Origin: Bacteroidales bacterium
GTDB lineage: Bacteria; Bacteroidota; Bacteroidia; Bacteroidales; UBA932
Length of the DNA: 64,000 nucleotides
Direction of reading: 5' to 3'
Assembly (NCBI GenBank): GCA_012522855.1
Contig: JAAYJQ010000012.1
Coordinates: forward strand, 1-64,000
Part shown: positions 17,782 to 25,519 of the stretch, one piece after another
How positions within the stretch are numbered: position 1 is the first letter of the stretch
How the letters are laid out: every line of letters starts with the position of its first letter
Translations under genes and position numbers: made by a program
The notes under the pieces: generated by a model
What the model saw: the letters and a program-made list of their open reading frames with translations, nothing else
Database searches by the model: none
Told to the model about the DNA's origin: nothing

Positions 17782-19125
17782 ATGAAAACCAAAGAGATCA
17801 TGGCCAGTCTCCAGGCTAAGTACCCTACGGAGAAAGAGTATCTCCAGGCGGTGCAGGAGGTTCTAGAGTCCATCGAGGAAGTTTACAACAAGCATCCCGA
17901 GTTCGAAAAGGCAAAGATCGTCGAACGGCTAGTCGAGCCGGACCGGATCTTTACGTTCCGGGTGACCTGGGTGGATGACAGCGGCGAAGTCCGTACCAAC
18001 ATCGGCTACCGCGTCCAGTTCAACAGCGCGATCGGCCCGTACAAGGGAGGTCTCCGTTTCCACAAGGCGGTCACGCCCTCCATGCTGAAGTTCCTGGGAT
18101 TCGAGCAGACGTTCAAGAATGCCTTGACGACCCTCCCGATGGGCGGAGGCAAGGGAGGTTCCGATTTCGATCCGGTGGGAAAATCCGATGCCGAAATCAT
18201 GCGTTTCTGCCAGGCTTTCATGCTTGAGCTTTGGCGCTGCATCGGCCCCGACCAGGACATCCCCGCCGGAGACGTCGGCGTGGGCGGTCGCGAGATCGGC
18301 TTCATGAACGGAATGTATCAGAAACTTGCCCAAGAATACCATACGGGTGTCCTCACCGGGAAGGGTGTGACCTGGGGCGGATCGATTCTGCGTCCCGAAG
18401 CCACCGGTTTCGGCGCGCTTTATTTCACCCAGCATCTCCTCCACAGGGTCGGTAAAGACATCAAGGGTATGAAGGTGGCCATTTCCGGTTTCGGAAATGT
18501 GGCCTGGGGCGCATCCAAGAAGGCGATGCAGCTGGGCGCTCAGGTCATCGCAGTGTCCGGACCGGATGGCGTCTGCCATATTCCTGAAGGACTGACTCCC
18601 GAAATGAACGATTACATGCTCGTGATGCGCGCTTCCAACCGGAACCTGGTCGAGGATCTAGCGGTGAAGTTCCCGGAGAAGGTTCGGTTCACCAAGGGCA
18701 AGAAGGCTTGGAGTATTCCTTGCGACATCGCCCTTCCGTGCGCTTTCCAGAACGAACTCGCGCTCGAGGATGCGCAGGAACTGAAGCGGAACGGCTGCTG
18801 GTGCTGCTGCGAGGTTTCCAACATGGGATGCCAGCCCGATGCCATCCACTTCTTCCAGAACAACGGCTTCCTTTTCGCCCCCGGCAAGGCGGTGAATGCG
18901 GGCGGTGTCGCTACTTCCGGTCTTGAAATGACGCAGAACGCCCAGCACATCAGCTGGAGCGCCCAAGAGGTGGACGAAAAGCTGCATTGGATCATGGAAA
19001 ACATCCACGAGCAGTGTGTGAAGTTCGGTGCCCAGCCCGATGGCCGCATTGACTATGTGAAAGGGGCCAACATCGCCGGCTTTATGAAGGTCGCTCAGGC
19101 GATGCTCGAGCAGGGAATCATCTAG
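17782..19125 (+). CDS. gdhA: NADP-type glutamate dehydrogenase
   Basis: GdhA aminates 2-oxoglutarate to glutamate, the main ammonia-assimilation route in many Bacteroidota. The 447-residue length fits hexameric GDH. Visible motifs are GPYKGGLRFHKAVTPSMLKF, the catalytic region LPMGGGKGGSDFDP, DQDIPAGDVGVGGREIGFM, and the Rossmann loop VAISGFGNVAWGA. NADP preference is inferred from similarity to this class. It lies 29 bases after korB, so the product of KorAB is the substrate of GdhA. A strong terminator follows. Confidence 0.95.
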   Translation: MKTKEIMASLQAKYPTEKEYLQAVQEVLESIEEVYNKHPEFEKAKIVERLVEPDRIFTFRVTWVDDSGEVRTNIGYRVQFNSAIGPYKGGLRFHKAVTPSMLKFLGFEQTFKNALTTLPMGGGKGGSDFDPVGKSDAEIMRFCQAFMLELWRCIGPDQDIPAGDVGVGGREIGFMNGMYQKLAQEYHTGVLTGKGVTWGGSILRPEATGFGALYFTQHLLHRVGKDIKGMKVAISGFGNVAWGASKKAMQLGAQVIAVSGPDGVCHIPEGLTPEMNDYMLVMRASNRNLVEDLAVKFPEKVRFTKGKKAWSIPCDIALPCAFQNELALEDAQELKRNGCWCCCEVSNMGCQPDAIHFFQNNGFLFAPGKAVNAGGVATSGLEMTQNAQHISWSAQEVDEKLHWIMENIHEQCVKFGAQPDGRIDYVKGANIAGFMKVAQAMLEQGII

Positions 19126-19145
19126 CCGTTTAATTATGCAGTGAG

Positions 19146-19183
19146 AAAAGCACGTCGGACGTAAGATCCGATGTGCTTTTTTT
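19146..19183 (+). terminator. Rho-independent terminator after gdhA
   Basis: The arms AAAGCACGTCGGA and TCCGATGTGCTTT form a long stem with one G-T pair around a 7-base loop, followed by a T-tract. Confidence 0.88.
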
Positions 19184-19195
19184 ATGAATAATCAC

Positions 19196-19203
19196 TATAT
19201 TTG
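19196..19203 (+). promoter_or_regulatory. -7 element for the small lipoprotein locus
   Basis: TATATTTG matches TAnnTTTG and lies 40 bases upstream of the ATG at 19244. It also shows that an upstream ATG in the same frame (19184) cannot be the start of this transcript. Confidence 0.45.
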
Positions 19204-19243
19204 CAGGATTTTTGAGGAGAGAGTAGATAATCAAAATCACTAT

Positions 19244-19592
19244 ATGAATATAATCGTTCTGGCATTCACGCTGATGGCGGTTGTGTTTTCTTGCAAGACA
19301 GAGCGCGAGACTGCTGTGGTAAGAATGCCGGATGAATATGCTTTTGTGACAATCCCGGTTCCGGACTTTTCCGTTATTTCCCTCAACGGGGAGGAAGTCC
19401 TGAATCTGTACAAATTCACAGCGGATCAGGTGAGCGGCATCTACTGGCCGCATGCCTTCGGCGACCGGAGACTTGGAGGTTGCTTTGGGCTTCGAGAAGA
19501 AGTACACCTTTCTGTCCGACGCCTGCAAGCCGGATCCCGTGAACCTCCGCTCGGAGCGGATTCCGGTAGACATCGTTTCCCGGTTTGAATAG
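19244..19592 (+). pseudogene. Small lipoprotein-like gene with apparent +1 frameshift
   Basis: From the ATG at 19244 the product begins MNIIVLAFTLMAVVFSCKT, a lipoprotein-like signal with Cys17. It continues sensibly through FTADQVSGIYWPHAFGD. After about 19465 this frame turns Arg/Gly-rich and looks unnatural, stopping at 19588. The +1 frame from 19467 onward reads GDLEVALGFEKKYTFLSDAC and ends in VDIVSRFE at a stop at 19592, with normal composition. Removing one C of the CC at 19465-19466 would give a continuous protein of about 115 residues. The cause could be a true mutation, a sequencing error or, less likely, programmed frameshifting. No family was recognised. Confidence 0.6.
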
Positions 19593-19641
19593 TAACGGAT
19601 TGATCAAAAGTTGTATACTTAATTATTACCCAATTATATTT

Positions 19642-21129
19642 ATGGCAGAAAAAGAATTGGCTGGAAAAAACCGACCAGCCAAAAAAGATATCAATGTGAA
19701 GAACGTTATACTTCTTCCGATTGTCTTGCTTATCACGATCTTCCTGTGGATCGTTCCTACATCTTTCTTCGGCATTGACGCCCTTACGGTCGTCCAGCAG
19801 CGTGTGATTGCCCTCTTCGTCTTCGCGGCATTGATGTGGATGTTCGAGATCATCCCCAACTGGACCACCTCCGTCCTGCTGATCGTCCTCTCCTTGCTCA
19901 CGGTGTCGGACAGGGGGCTCGACTTCCTCTGCAATCCCGAGTACGGTCAACTGGTCAATTACAAGAACATCATGTCCGCTTTCGCGGATCCCGTGGTCAT
20001 GCTCTTCCTGGGCGGGTTCGTGCTGGCCATCATGGCGGAAAAGTTCGGTTTGGACCTTACTTTGGCCCGCTTCCTGCTCAAACCTTTCGGGACCAATCCG
20101 AAGATGGTGCTGTTGGGATTTCTCACCGTGATCTCCATCTTCTCGATGTTCATGAGCAATACGGCGACCGCCGCGATGATGCTTGCTTTCCTGGCGCCCG
20201 TGCTGGCGGTCCTTCCCAAAGATGACAAGGGCAGGATCGGCTTGACCCTCGCGATCCCGATCGCCTGCAACTTGGGTGGCATCGGTACCCCGATCGGTAC
20301 TCCTCCGAACGCCACGGCCGTCAGGTTCCTCGCCGAGGCGGGTTATGAGGTCACCTTTGCCCAGTGGTCGTTGCGGATGATCCCGTATGTGATCATCATG
20401 ATCCTTTTCGCCTGGATCCTGCTGCGGTTTTTCTTCCCCTTCAAATCCAAGGAAGTCAAGCTCGATATTCCTGAAAACAAGCGCAAGACCGACTGGAAGA
20501 CCTATGTGGTCTGGATCACCTTCTTGACCACGATTCTGCTCTGGGCGACAGAACAGATTCACGGCATCAACTCCAACGTGGTCGCGCTGATCCCGCTGGG
20601 TGTGTTCACCTGCACGCGCCTTTTCGGCAAGGAAGACATCAAGGAGATCAACTGGAGCGTGCTCTGGCTGGTCGCCGGCGGCTTTGCTCTCGGGACTTGC
20701 CTGCAGGAGACCGGCTTGGCCGGCGTGCTCATCGAAGCCATTCCGTTCGGTTCCATGTCTGTGGTCCTCGTGATCGTGGTCGCGGGAATCGTCTGCTACT
20801 TCCTGTCCAACTTCATCAGCAACTCCGCGACGGCCGCGCTCCTGATTCCGATCCTGATCGTCGTGGCGAAAGGCATGGCCGATCCGGCTGCCGCCAACAA
20901 CGCGACCTTCCTGGCCAATGGTGGCGCGCGGGGGATGATTTCCTTCATCGCGGTCTGCGCATCCGTTGCAATGTGCCTGCCGATATCCACGCCTCCGAAC
21001 GCCATCGCGGCTTCGACTGGAATGGTAGAGACCAAAGACATGGCGAAGGTGGGCATCATCATCGGTGTGGTCGGTTTCGTACTCGGTTTCTTCTGGCTTA
21101 CACGGATCTTCCCTTTCGCGACGAATTAA
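19642..21129 (+). CDS. SLC13/DASS-family anion transporter
   Basis: This inner-membrane carrier (495 residues from the chosen start) belongs to the divalent anion:sodium symporter (DASS) family, which moves dicarboxylates or sulfate. The two family SNT-type motifs are visible: MFMSNTATAAMMLAFLAPVL near residue 170 and LSNFISNSATAALLIPILIV near 400. They are paired with the substrate-loop motifs IGTPIGTPPNATA and CLPISTPPNAIAA. About 12 membrane segments are expected. The frame extends upstream to 19585, but the ATG at 19642 (MAEKELAGK) avoids overlap with the preceding locus. A porin-like protein follows 30 bases downstream, suggesting joint uptake. Substrate is not determinable. Confidence 0.88.
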   Translation: MAEKELAGKNRPAKKDINVKNVILLPIVLLITIFLWIVPTSFFGIDALTVVQQRVIALFVFAALMWMFEIIPNWTTSVLLIVLSLLTVSDRGLDFLCNPEYGQLVNYKNIMSAFADPVVMLFLGGFVLAIMAEKFGLDLTLARFLLKPFGTNPKMVLLGFLTVISIFSMFMSNTATAAMMLAFLAPVLAVLPKDDKGRIGLTLAIPIACNLGGIGTPIGTPPNATAVRFLAEAGYEVTFAQWSLRMIPYVIIMILFAWILLRFFFPFKSKEVKLDIPENKRKTDWKTYVVWITFLTTILLWATEQIHGINSNVVALIPLGVFTCTRLFGKEDIKEINWSVLWLVAGGFALGTCLQETGLAGVLIEAIPFGSMSVVLVIVVAGIVCYFLSNFISNSATAALLIPILIVVAKGMADPAAANNATFLANGGARGMISFIAVCASVAMCLPISTPPNAIAASTGMVETKDMAKVGIIIGVVGFVLGFFWLTRIFPFATN

Positions 21130-21159
21130 TTTAATATAGAAGATAAATCCACGACTCAA

Positions 21160-22446
21160 ATGAAGAAGACACTTTACTGCTTGCTGGTTCTTTTGGTTGC
21201 TATTCCTGCGGCCTTTGCCCAGGAAAAACCGTCCAAGCTGACCAACCACCTCACTCCTTACGGATTCTTCCGGACATTCGCTATTTTTGACTCCCGTCAG
21301 AACCAGGCCGGATTGGAGGATCTGTTCTACTACTTGCCCCTGGACAAGAACAATGACCCCTTGACAGGTAGGGACATGAACGCCAACCCCTCTTTTAAAT
21401 TGCTGTCGATCACGACACGCCTGGGCTTCGACATGTCCGGCTATCAGTTCGGCTCTACCAAGGTCACCGGCAAACTGGAAGTGGACTTCTATCTCATGAA
21501 CGGCAGCGCGGCCTCCCTCCGGCTTCGCCAAGCCTATGTGAAATTGCTTTGGGACGGACTCGGCTATGCCGACAACACGATTTCCCTGACCGTGGGCCAG
21601 GCTTGGAATCCGATGTCGGCCGATAAGCCCTACAGCGTCAACCTCGAGTCGGGGACCCCGTTTAATCCCTTCTCTCGAAGCCCCCAGGTCATGATGGATG
21701 CAATCCTCGGAAAGAATTTCGTCCTGACTGCCGGCGCGATTTATCCGATGCAGTACCGGCCGACCGGCCCGGAAGGAGCCTCCGAGAACTACATCAAGTA
21801 CGGGATGATTCCTGAGTTGTACGCCGGGGTCACCTTCCGGGGAGGGGACTTCCTCGCGCGGCTCGGGGCTGATTTCATCAGCATCAAGCCGCGGTGGAGG
21901 CGTGTCAAAGACCGGATTTCCTTCATCACTCCGATGCTTTACCTGCAATATTCCTATGAGAATCTGAAGGTCAATGCCAAGACGCTGCTGGCTTCGGGCG
22001 GGGATCACCTCTGTCTGATGAACGGTTATGCCCTCTACGACTACTCCGACCCCGATCGCTACTTGTACACCCCGCTGCGCTCATCTTCTTCCTACTTTTC
22101 TTTTTCCTACGGGAAGAAATGGCAATTGCTGTGCATGGTCGGTTACATAAAGGCGCTGGGTGCCGCCCGTCCGCTCGAACTGGCGGAATCCGGGACCTAC
22201 AAGGGATACGTGGACCCTGCCGACATCCATTATTTCACGCGCGGGTTCAAGAACATCGACCAGTTGATGCGTGTGACGCCTACTTTGGCGTACAACGCCG
22301 GCAAACTGACGGTAGCCCTTGAATACAATGCCACGTATGTGGAGTACGGGGATCTGACCAAGATCGGCGCGAATGGCCTGTCCACCGTCAAGCCCCACGG
22401 CATCCTCAACCACAGACTACTCGGGGTGCTGAAATTCAATCTCTAA
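21160..22446 (+). CDS. Porin-like outer-membrane beta-barrel protein
   Basis: The 428-residue protein has a clear signal peptide (MKKTLYCLLVLLVAIPAAFA). It continues with alternating hydrophobic strands typical of an outer-membrane barrel, such as YGFFRTFAIFDSRQNQA, TRLGFDMSGYQFGSTKVTGK and LRLRQAYVKLLWDG. Segments such as LTVGQAWNPMS resemble trimeric-porin families of the DcaP kind. It ends HRLLGVLKFNL, compatible with a barrel. Its position just behind the SLC13 carrier suggests it lets the same anions cross the outer membrane. No ligand can be named. Confidence 0.7.
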   Translation: MKKTLYCLLVLLVAIPAAFAQEKPSKLTNHLTPYGFFRTFAIFDSRQNQAGLEDLFYYLPLDKNNDPLTGRDMNANPSFKLLSITTRLGFDMSGYQFGSTKVTGKLEVDFYLMNGSAASLRLRQAYVKLLWDGLGYADNTISLTVGQAWNPMSADKPYSVNLESGTPFNPFSRSPQVMMDAILGKNFVLTAGAIYPMQYRPTGPEGASENYIKYGMIPELYAGVTFRGGDFLARLGADFISIKPRWRRVKDRISFITPMLYLQYSYENLKVNAKTLLASGGDHLCLMNGYALYDYSDPDRYLYTPLRSSSSYFSFSYGKKWQLLCMVGYIKALGAARPLELAESGTYKGYVDPADIHYFTRGFKNIDQLMRVTPTLAYNAGKLTVALEYNATYVEYGDLTKIGANGLSTVKPHGILNHRLLGVLKFNL

Positions 22447-22452
22447 CCGGTT

Positions 22453-22480
22453 CGGGCGCGCGGCAGCGCGCCCTTTCTTT
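22453..22480 (+). terminator. Rho-independent terminator after the porin gene
   Basis: The stem GGGCGCGC/GCGCGCCC with a 4-base loop is followed by a T-rich run (TTTCTTTTTCTT). It lies between the convergent porin and apt genes. Confidence 0.88.
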
Positions 22481-22491
22481 TTCTTGCCGGA

Positions 22492-23058
22492 TCAGATGTG
22501 GATGATGGTGTGCACGGGGGCGATCTGGGAGAGACGGCCGCGTCCGTTTAGGCCGTCCAGTTCCGCAATGAAGATGAACTCCGCCACTTCGATGCGGTAT
22601 TCCTCGCCGCGGACCTTGATCCGTGTGGCGCCGAGGGCATGGGCGATGCCTTCTGCCGTGCCGCCCGTAGCGAGGACATCGTCGAGCACGGTGATCCGGA
22701 ACACCCCGTTTTCGGATTCGCCTGCAGCGATGTCCGACTTCCGGAAGTAGATCCGGTCGGGGCCGTATTCTTTCATGATTTCGATGCGCTGCAAGTCGTC
22801 GCCGCTGTGCGGAAGTTTTCCTTTCTTGCGGAAGGGGATGACGTTCGTCACGCCGCAGTCCGTGAGCAGCAGCGGGGTTGAGAACAGAAACGCGCGGGCC
22901 TCGGGCGCTGCGACCGAGGGGGCCGTCACGAGTTTTCCGATTTCAGCGATGAGGTCGGAAAAGACCTTTCTGTCCTGCAGAAACGGCATGATGTCGACAA
23001 AATTGATTCCCTCGGAAGGGAAATTCGGATAGAATTTCAGAACGTCTTTGAATTCCAT
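22492..23058 (-). CDS. apt: Adenine phosphoribosyltransferase-like protein
   Basis: Apt joins adenine and PRPP to give AMP. The 188-residue protein starts MEFKDVLKFYPNFPSEGINF, as in Apt proteins. It carries the PRPP-binding motif VLDDVLATGGTAEGIA near residues 124-139 and the preceding FRKKGKLPHSG. The region normally reading EARGF is EARAF here, with a longer insertion after it, so it is somewhat divergent. It is divergent from a Tsx-like outer-membrane gene that is followed by an NCS2 purine permease, supporting a purine salvage role. Confidence 0.82.
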   Translation of the reverse strand: MEFKDVLKFYPNFPSEGINFVDIMPFLQDRKVFSDLIAEIGKLVTAPSVAAPEARAFLFSTPLLLTDCGVTNVIPFRKKGKLPHSGDDLQRIEIMKEYGPDRIYFRKSDIAAGESENGVFRITVLDDVLATGGTAEGIAHALGATRIKVRGEEYRIEVAEFIFIAELDGLNGRGRLSQIAPVHTIIHI

Positions 23059-23087
23059 TGTTGAAAACTTTGTGGATTACTGTTCCC

Positions 23088-23095
23088 CAAAGTTA
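23088..23095 (-). promoter_or_regulatory. -7 element for apt
   Basis: On the minus strand this reads TAACTTTG, a TAnnTTTG match, 30 bases upstream of the apt start. Confidence 0.45.
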
Positions 23096-23168
23096 CTGTT
23101 TTTCTCTTTCAAAAGCGTTAAATTCGTCCGCCTTTCAGTTTTGGAACAATTTCTATTATCTGATATTT

Positions 23169-23969
23169 ATGTCTATTAAATCTATTCTCCTCGCTACCGT
23201 CGCGGTAGCCGCCTGTGCTTTCGGAGCCCAAGCTCAGACCAATCTTCAGACTTTTTACGACTTCGGGAAAGATCGCGGGCACTTTACCACGACTCTTGAA
23301 GGCTTCTACGGAGACAAATGGGGCAACACCTTTTTCTTCGTGGATTATGACTACGACTCGAAGAATACGGACGGCAAGGTTTTCGCGCCGAACGGAACGT
23401 ATTTCGAAATCGCCCGCTGTCTGAATTTCTGGCAGAACTCCGGACTCGCGCCGCTCAGCCTCCATGTCGAATACAATGGCGGAGCCTATAACGGCTATAC
23501 CATCAACAACGCCTTCCTCTTCGGGCTGGACTATTTCCTTCACAGTAAGGACTTTAAGAACACGTTGAATGTAAAGGTGTTGTATAAACTTATCAACTAC
23601 AACGCGGGGAACAATCTCGACGGAAGCAAGATGGCAAGCGACATTCCGCTCCAGTTTACGCTCGTTTGGGGCATGCAGGATCTTTTCGGCCTTACGGGGC
23701 TTCGTTTTTCCGGTTTCTGCGACTTCTGGTGGGAAGATCACGTCGTGGCTCCGTTCCTGAACGACAGGTCGAACGGGTACCGGGACTGGACCAAAGTAAA
23801 GGATTCGCAGTTTGTTCTCCTCTCCGAACCGCAGCTGTGGTACAACCTCGGCCAGCATATCGGCGTCCCGAATTTCAACATCGGTACGGAAGTGGAGTTG
23901 TCCTATGACTTCGGAACCGGCGAGGGCTTCTTCGCCCGTCCCTGTCTGGGTTTCAAGTGGATATTCTAG
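23169..23969 (+). CDS. DUF5020 outer-membrane protein, Tsx-like
   Basis: The frame opens at 23058, but the ATG at 23169 gives a clean signal peptide (MSIKSILLATVAVAACAFG, cut near AQA) and a 266-residue protein. The mature part has aromatic-rich strands of a small barrel: FYDFGKDRGHFTTTLEGFYG, GNTFFFVDYDYDS, YNGGAYNGYTINNAFLFG and ARPCLGFKWIF at the end. These match the DUF5020 family, which resembles the nucleoside channel Tsx. The next gene is an NCS2 permease and the divergent gene is apt, so nucleoside or nucleobase uptake is the likely role. That role is an inference from context. Confidence 0.75.
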   Translation: MSIKSILLATVAVAACAFGAQAQTNLQTFYDFGKDRGHFTTTLEGFYGDKWGNTFFFVDYDYDSKNTDGKVFAPNGTYFEIARCLNFWQNSGLAPLSLHVEYNGGAYNGYTINNAFLFGLDYFLHSKDFKNTLNVKVLYKLINYNAGNNLDGSKMASDIPLQFTLVWGMQDLFGLTGLRFSGFCDFWWEDHVVAPFLNDRSNGYRDWTKVKDSQFVLLSEPQLWYNLGQHIGVPNFNIGTEVELSYDFGTGEGFFARPCLGFKWIF

Positions 23970-23993
23970 CAAACATCGATAACACGAAAACCC

Positions 23994-25328
23994 ATGGAAG
24001 AAACAAACATCCAACAAAACAAGGCTCCCAAGTCCGGTTTCTTGACGAAGGTCTTTGGCTTTGACCCTTCCAAGATGAAGGTGTCTACGGAAATCGTGGC
24101 GGGGATCACGACCTTCCTGGCCATGTCTTACATCCTGGCCGTCAATCCATCCATCCTATCGGAGACCGGTATGGACAAGAACGCGCTCTTCACCACGACT
24201 GCCGTCGCCTCCATCTTCGCGACGCTGATTATGGCGATCTACGCGAAGTTGCCCTTCGCGCTGGCTCCCGGCATGGGGCTCAACGCTTTTTTCTGTTACA
24301 CGGTCTGTCTGGGTATGGGTTACTCCTGGCAGTTCGCTCTTACGGCGGTCCTTATCGAAGGTATCATCTTCGTGCTGCTCACATTGACCAGCGTTCGGGA
24401 GGCGATCGTGGATGCGCTGCCGCTCTCGCTGCGGAAGGCGATCGGGGCCGGCATCGGCTTGTTCATCGCCCTGATCGGACTTGAGAGCGGGGGGATTGTC
24501 GTCAGTGATCCGGCCACCCTCGTCACCCTCGGTGACATCACCCACGGGGTCGGCCTGCTCTCCGTCATCGGTCTCCTCCTCACCGGGATACTCGTGATCC
24601 TGAAGGTGCCCGGCTCGCTGTTGATCGGAATTCTCGGCACGGCTCTTATCGGTGTTCCGATGGGGATCACCAAGTTCACGGGCTTCGTGGGGGTCCCGCC
24701 GAGCATATCTCCTATTTTCTGCAAATTTGATTTCAGCCAGATCTGGAGTCTGGACATGCTGATCGTCGTGTTCACCTTCCTGTTTGTGGACATCTTCGAC
24801 ACGATCGGCACTTTGGTGGGCGTGACCACCAAGGCGGATATGGTGGACAAGACCGGTAAACCGATCCGCCTCAACCAGGCCTTCATGGCGGACGCCCTCG
24901 GTACTGTGGGCGGAGCCATGCTTGGAACCAGTACCGTCACGACCTATGTCGAAAGCGCTTCCGGCGTTGCCCAGGGCGGCCGGTCCGGACTTACGGCCTT
25001 CACGGTTGCCTGCTGTTTCGTGCTGGCGCTCTTCTTCGCTCCGCTCTTCACGGCGATTCCGGGCGCTGCAGTCTGTCCCGCGTTGGTAATCGTCGGCTTG
25101 TTCATGCTCAGCCCGATCAAGGACATTCCGCTCGAAGACTATACGGAATCCATCCCTGCCTACCTTTGCCTGATCCTTATGCCGATGACCTATTCCATCT
25201 CCAACGGCATCTTGATCGGTGTCATCGCATATGTGGTTCTCAATGTCTGCACCGGGAAATTCAAGAAGATCAATTGGTTCGCTGCGCTTTTGGCAATTTT
25301 ATTTATTCTAAAATACATTTTCTTGTAA
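23994..25328 (+). CDS. NCS2-family (AzgA/PbuG-type) purine permease
   Basis: The 444-residue inner-membrane protein belongs to the NCS2 nucleobase transporters of the AzgA/PbuG subgroup, which import adenine, guanine or hypoxanthine. Motifs seen are EIVAGITTFLAMSYILAVNP near the N-terminus, PGMGLNAFFCYTVC, and the family signature FLFVDIFDTIGTLVGV, followed by TYVESASGVAQGGRSGLTA. About 12 membrane segments are expected. It is 24 bases after the DUF5020 gene. It forms a plausible uptake and salvage unit with apt. Confidence 0.92.
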   Translation: MEETNIQQNKAPKSGFLTKVFGFDPSKMKVSTEIVAGITTFLAMSYILAVNPSILSETGMDKNALFTTTAVASIFATLIMAIYAKLPFALAPGMGLNAFFCYTVCLGMGYSWQFALTAVLIEGIIFVLLTLTSVREAIVDALPLSLRKAIGAGIGLFIALIGLESGGIVVSDPATLVTLGDITHGVGLLSVIGLLLTGILVILKVPGSLLIGILGTALIGVPMGITKFTGFVGVPPSISPIFCKFDFSQIWSLDMLIVVFTFLFVDIFDTIGTLVGVTTKADMVDKTGKPIRLNQAFMADALGTVGGAMLGTSTVTTYVESASGVAQGGRSGLTAFTVACCFVLALFFAPLFTAIPGAAVCPALVIVGLFMLSPIKDIPLEDYTESIPAYLCLILMPMTYSISNGILIGVIAYVVLNVCTGKFKKINWFAALLAILFILKYIFL

Positions 25329-25415
25329 CACATTGATTGTGTTATAATTAACATATAAGTTACAAAGATGTTGATAACTTTTGTGATTTAATTGTCCATC
25401 GGAATATTTAATCAC

Positions 25416-25423
25416 TATCTTTG
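25416..25423 (+). promoter_or_regulatory. -7 element for nrdDG
   Basis: TATCTTTG matches TAnnTTTG. The expected transcription start is near 25430, leaving a leader of about 90 bases before nrdD. Confidence 0.45.
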
Positions 25424-25431
25424 TTGTAGGG

Positions 25432-25465
25432 TTGGTTCGGACTACCGCTTGATGGTCCGAACCAA
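25432..25465 (+). promoter_or_regulatory. Hairpin at the start of the nrdD leader
   Basis: TTGGTTCGGAC (25432-25442) and GTCCGAACCAA (25455-25465) form a perfect 11-bp stem with a 12-base loop, followed by TTTT. It would lie at the very 5' end of the nrdD mRNA. It could be an mRNA-stabilising or regulatory structure, an operator for a dimeric repressor, or simply the terminator of the upstream permease gene. Confidence 0.55.
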
Positions 25466-25519
25466 TTTTGACCACCGGACTATTTTTAGCACGAATCAAT
25501 TCAAATCTATCATATTTTT

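Noticed and set aside
19441..22008. An 855-residue open frame on the minus strand across the SLC13 and porin genes
   Set aside because: It is antisense to two convincing genes, is rich in His, Arg, Asp and Gly, and has no recognisable domain. It reflects avoidance of codons whose complement is a stop (TTA, CTA, TCA) in the true genes.
25329..25415. A riboswitch upstream of nrdD
   Set aside because: No known aptamer core is seen. Apart from the simple hairpin at 25432-25465 the AT-rich gap shows only a weak AACACA/TGTGTT pairing after the permease stop.
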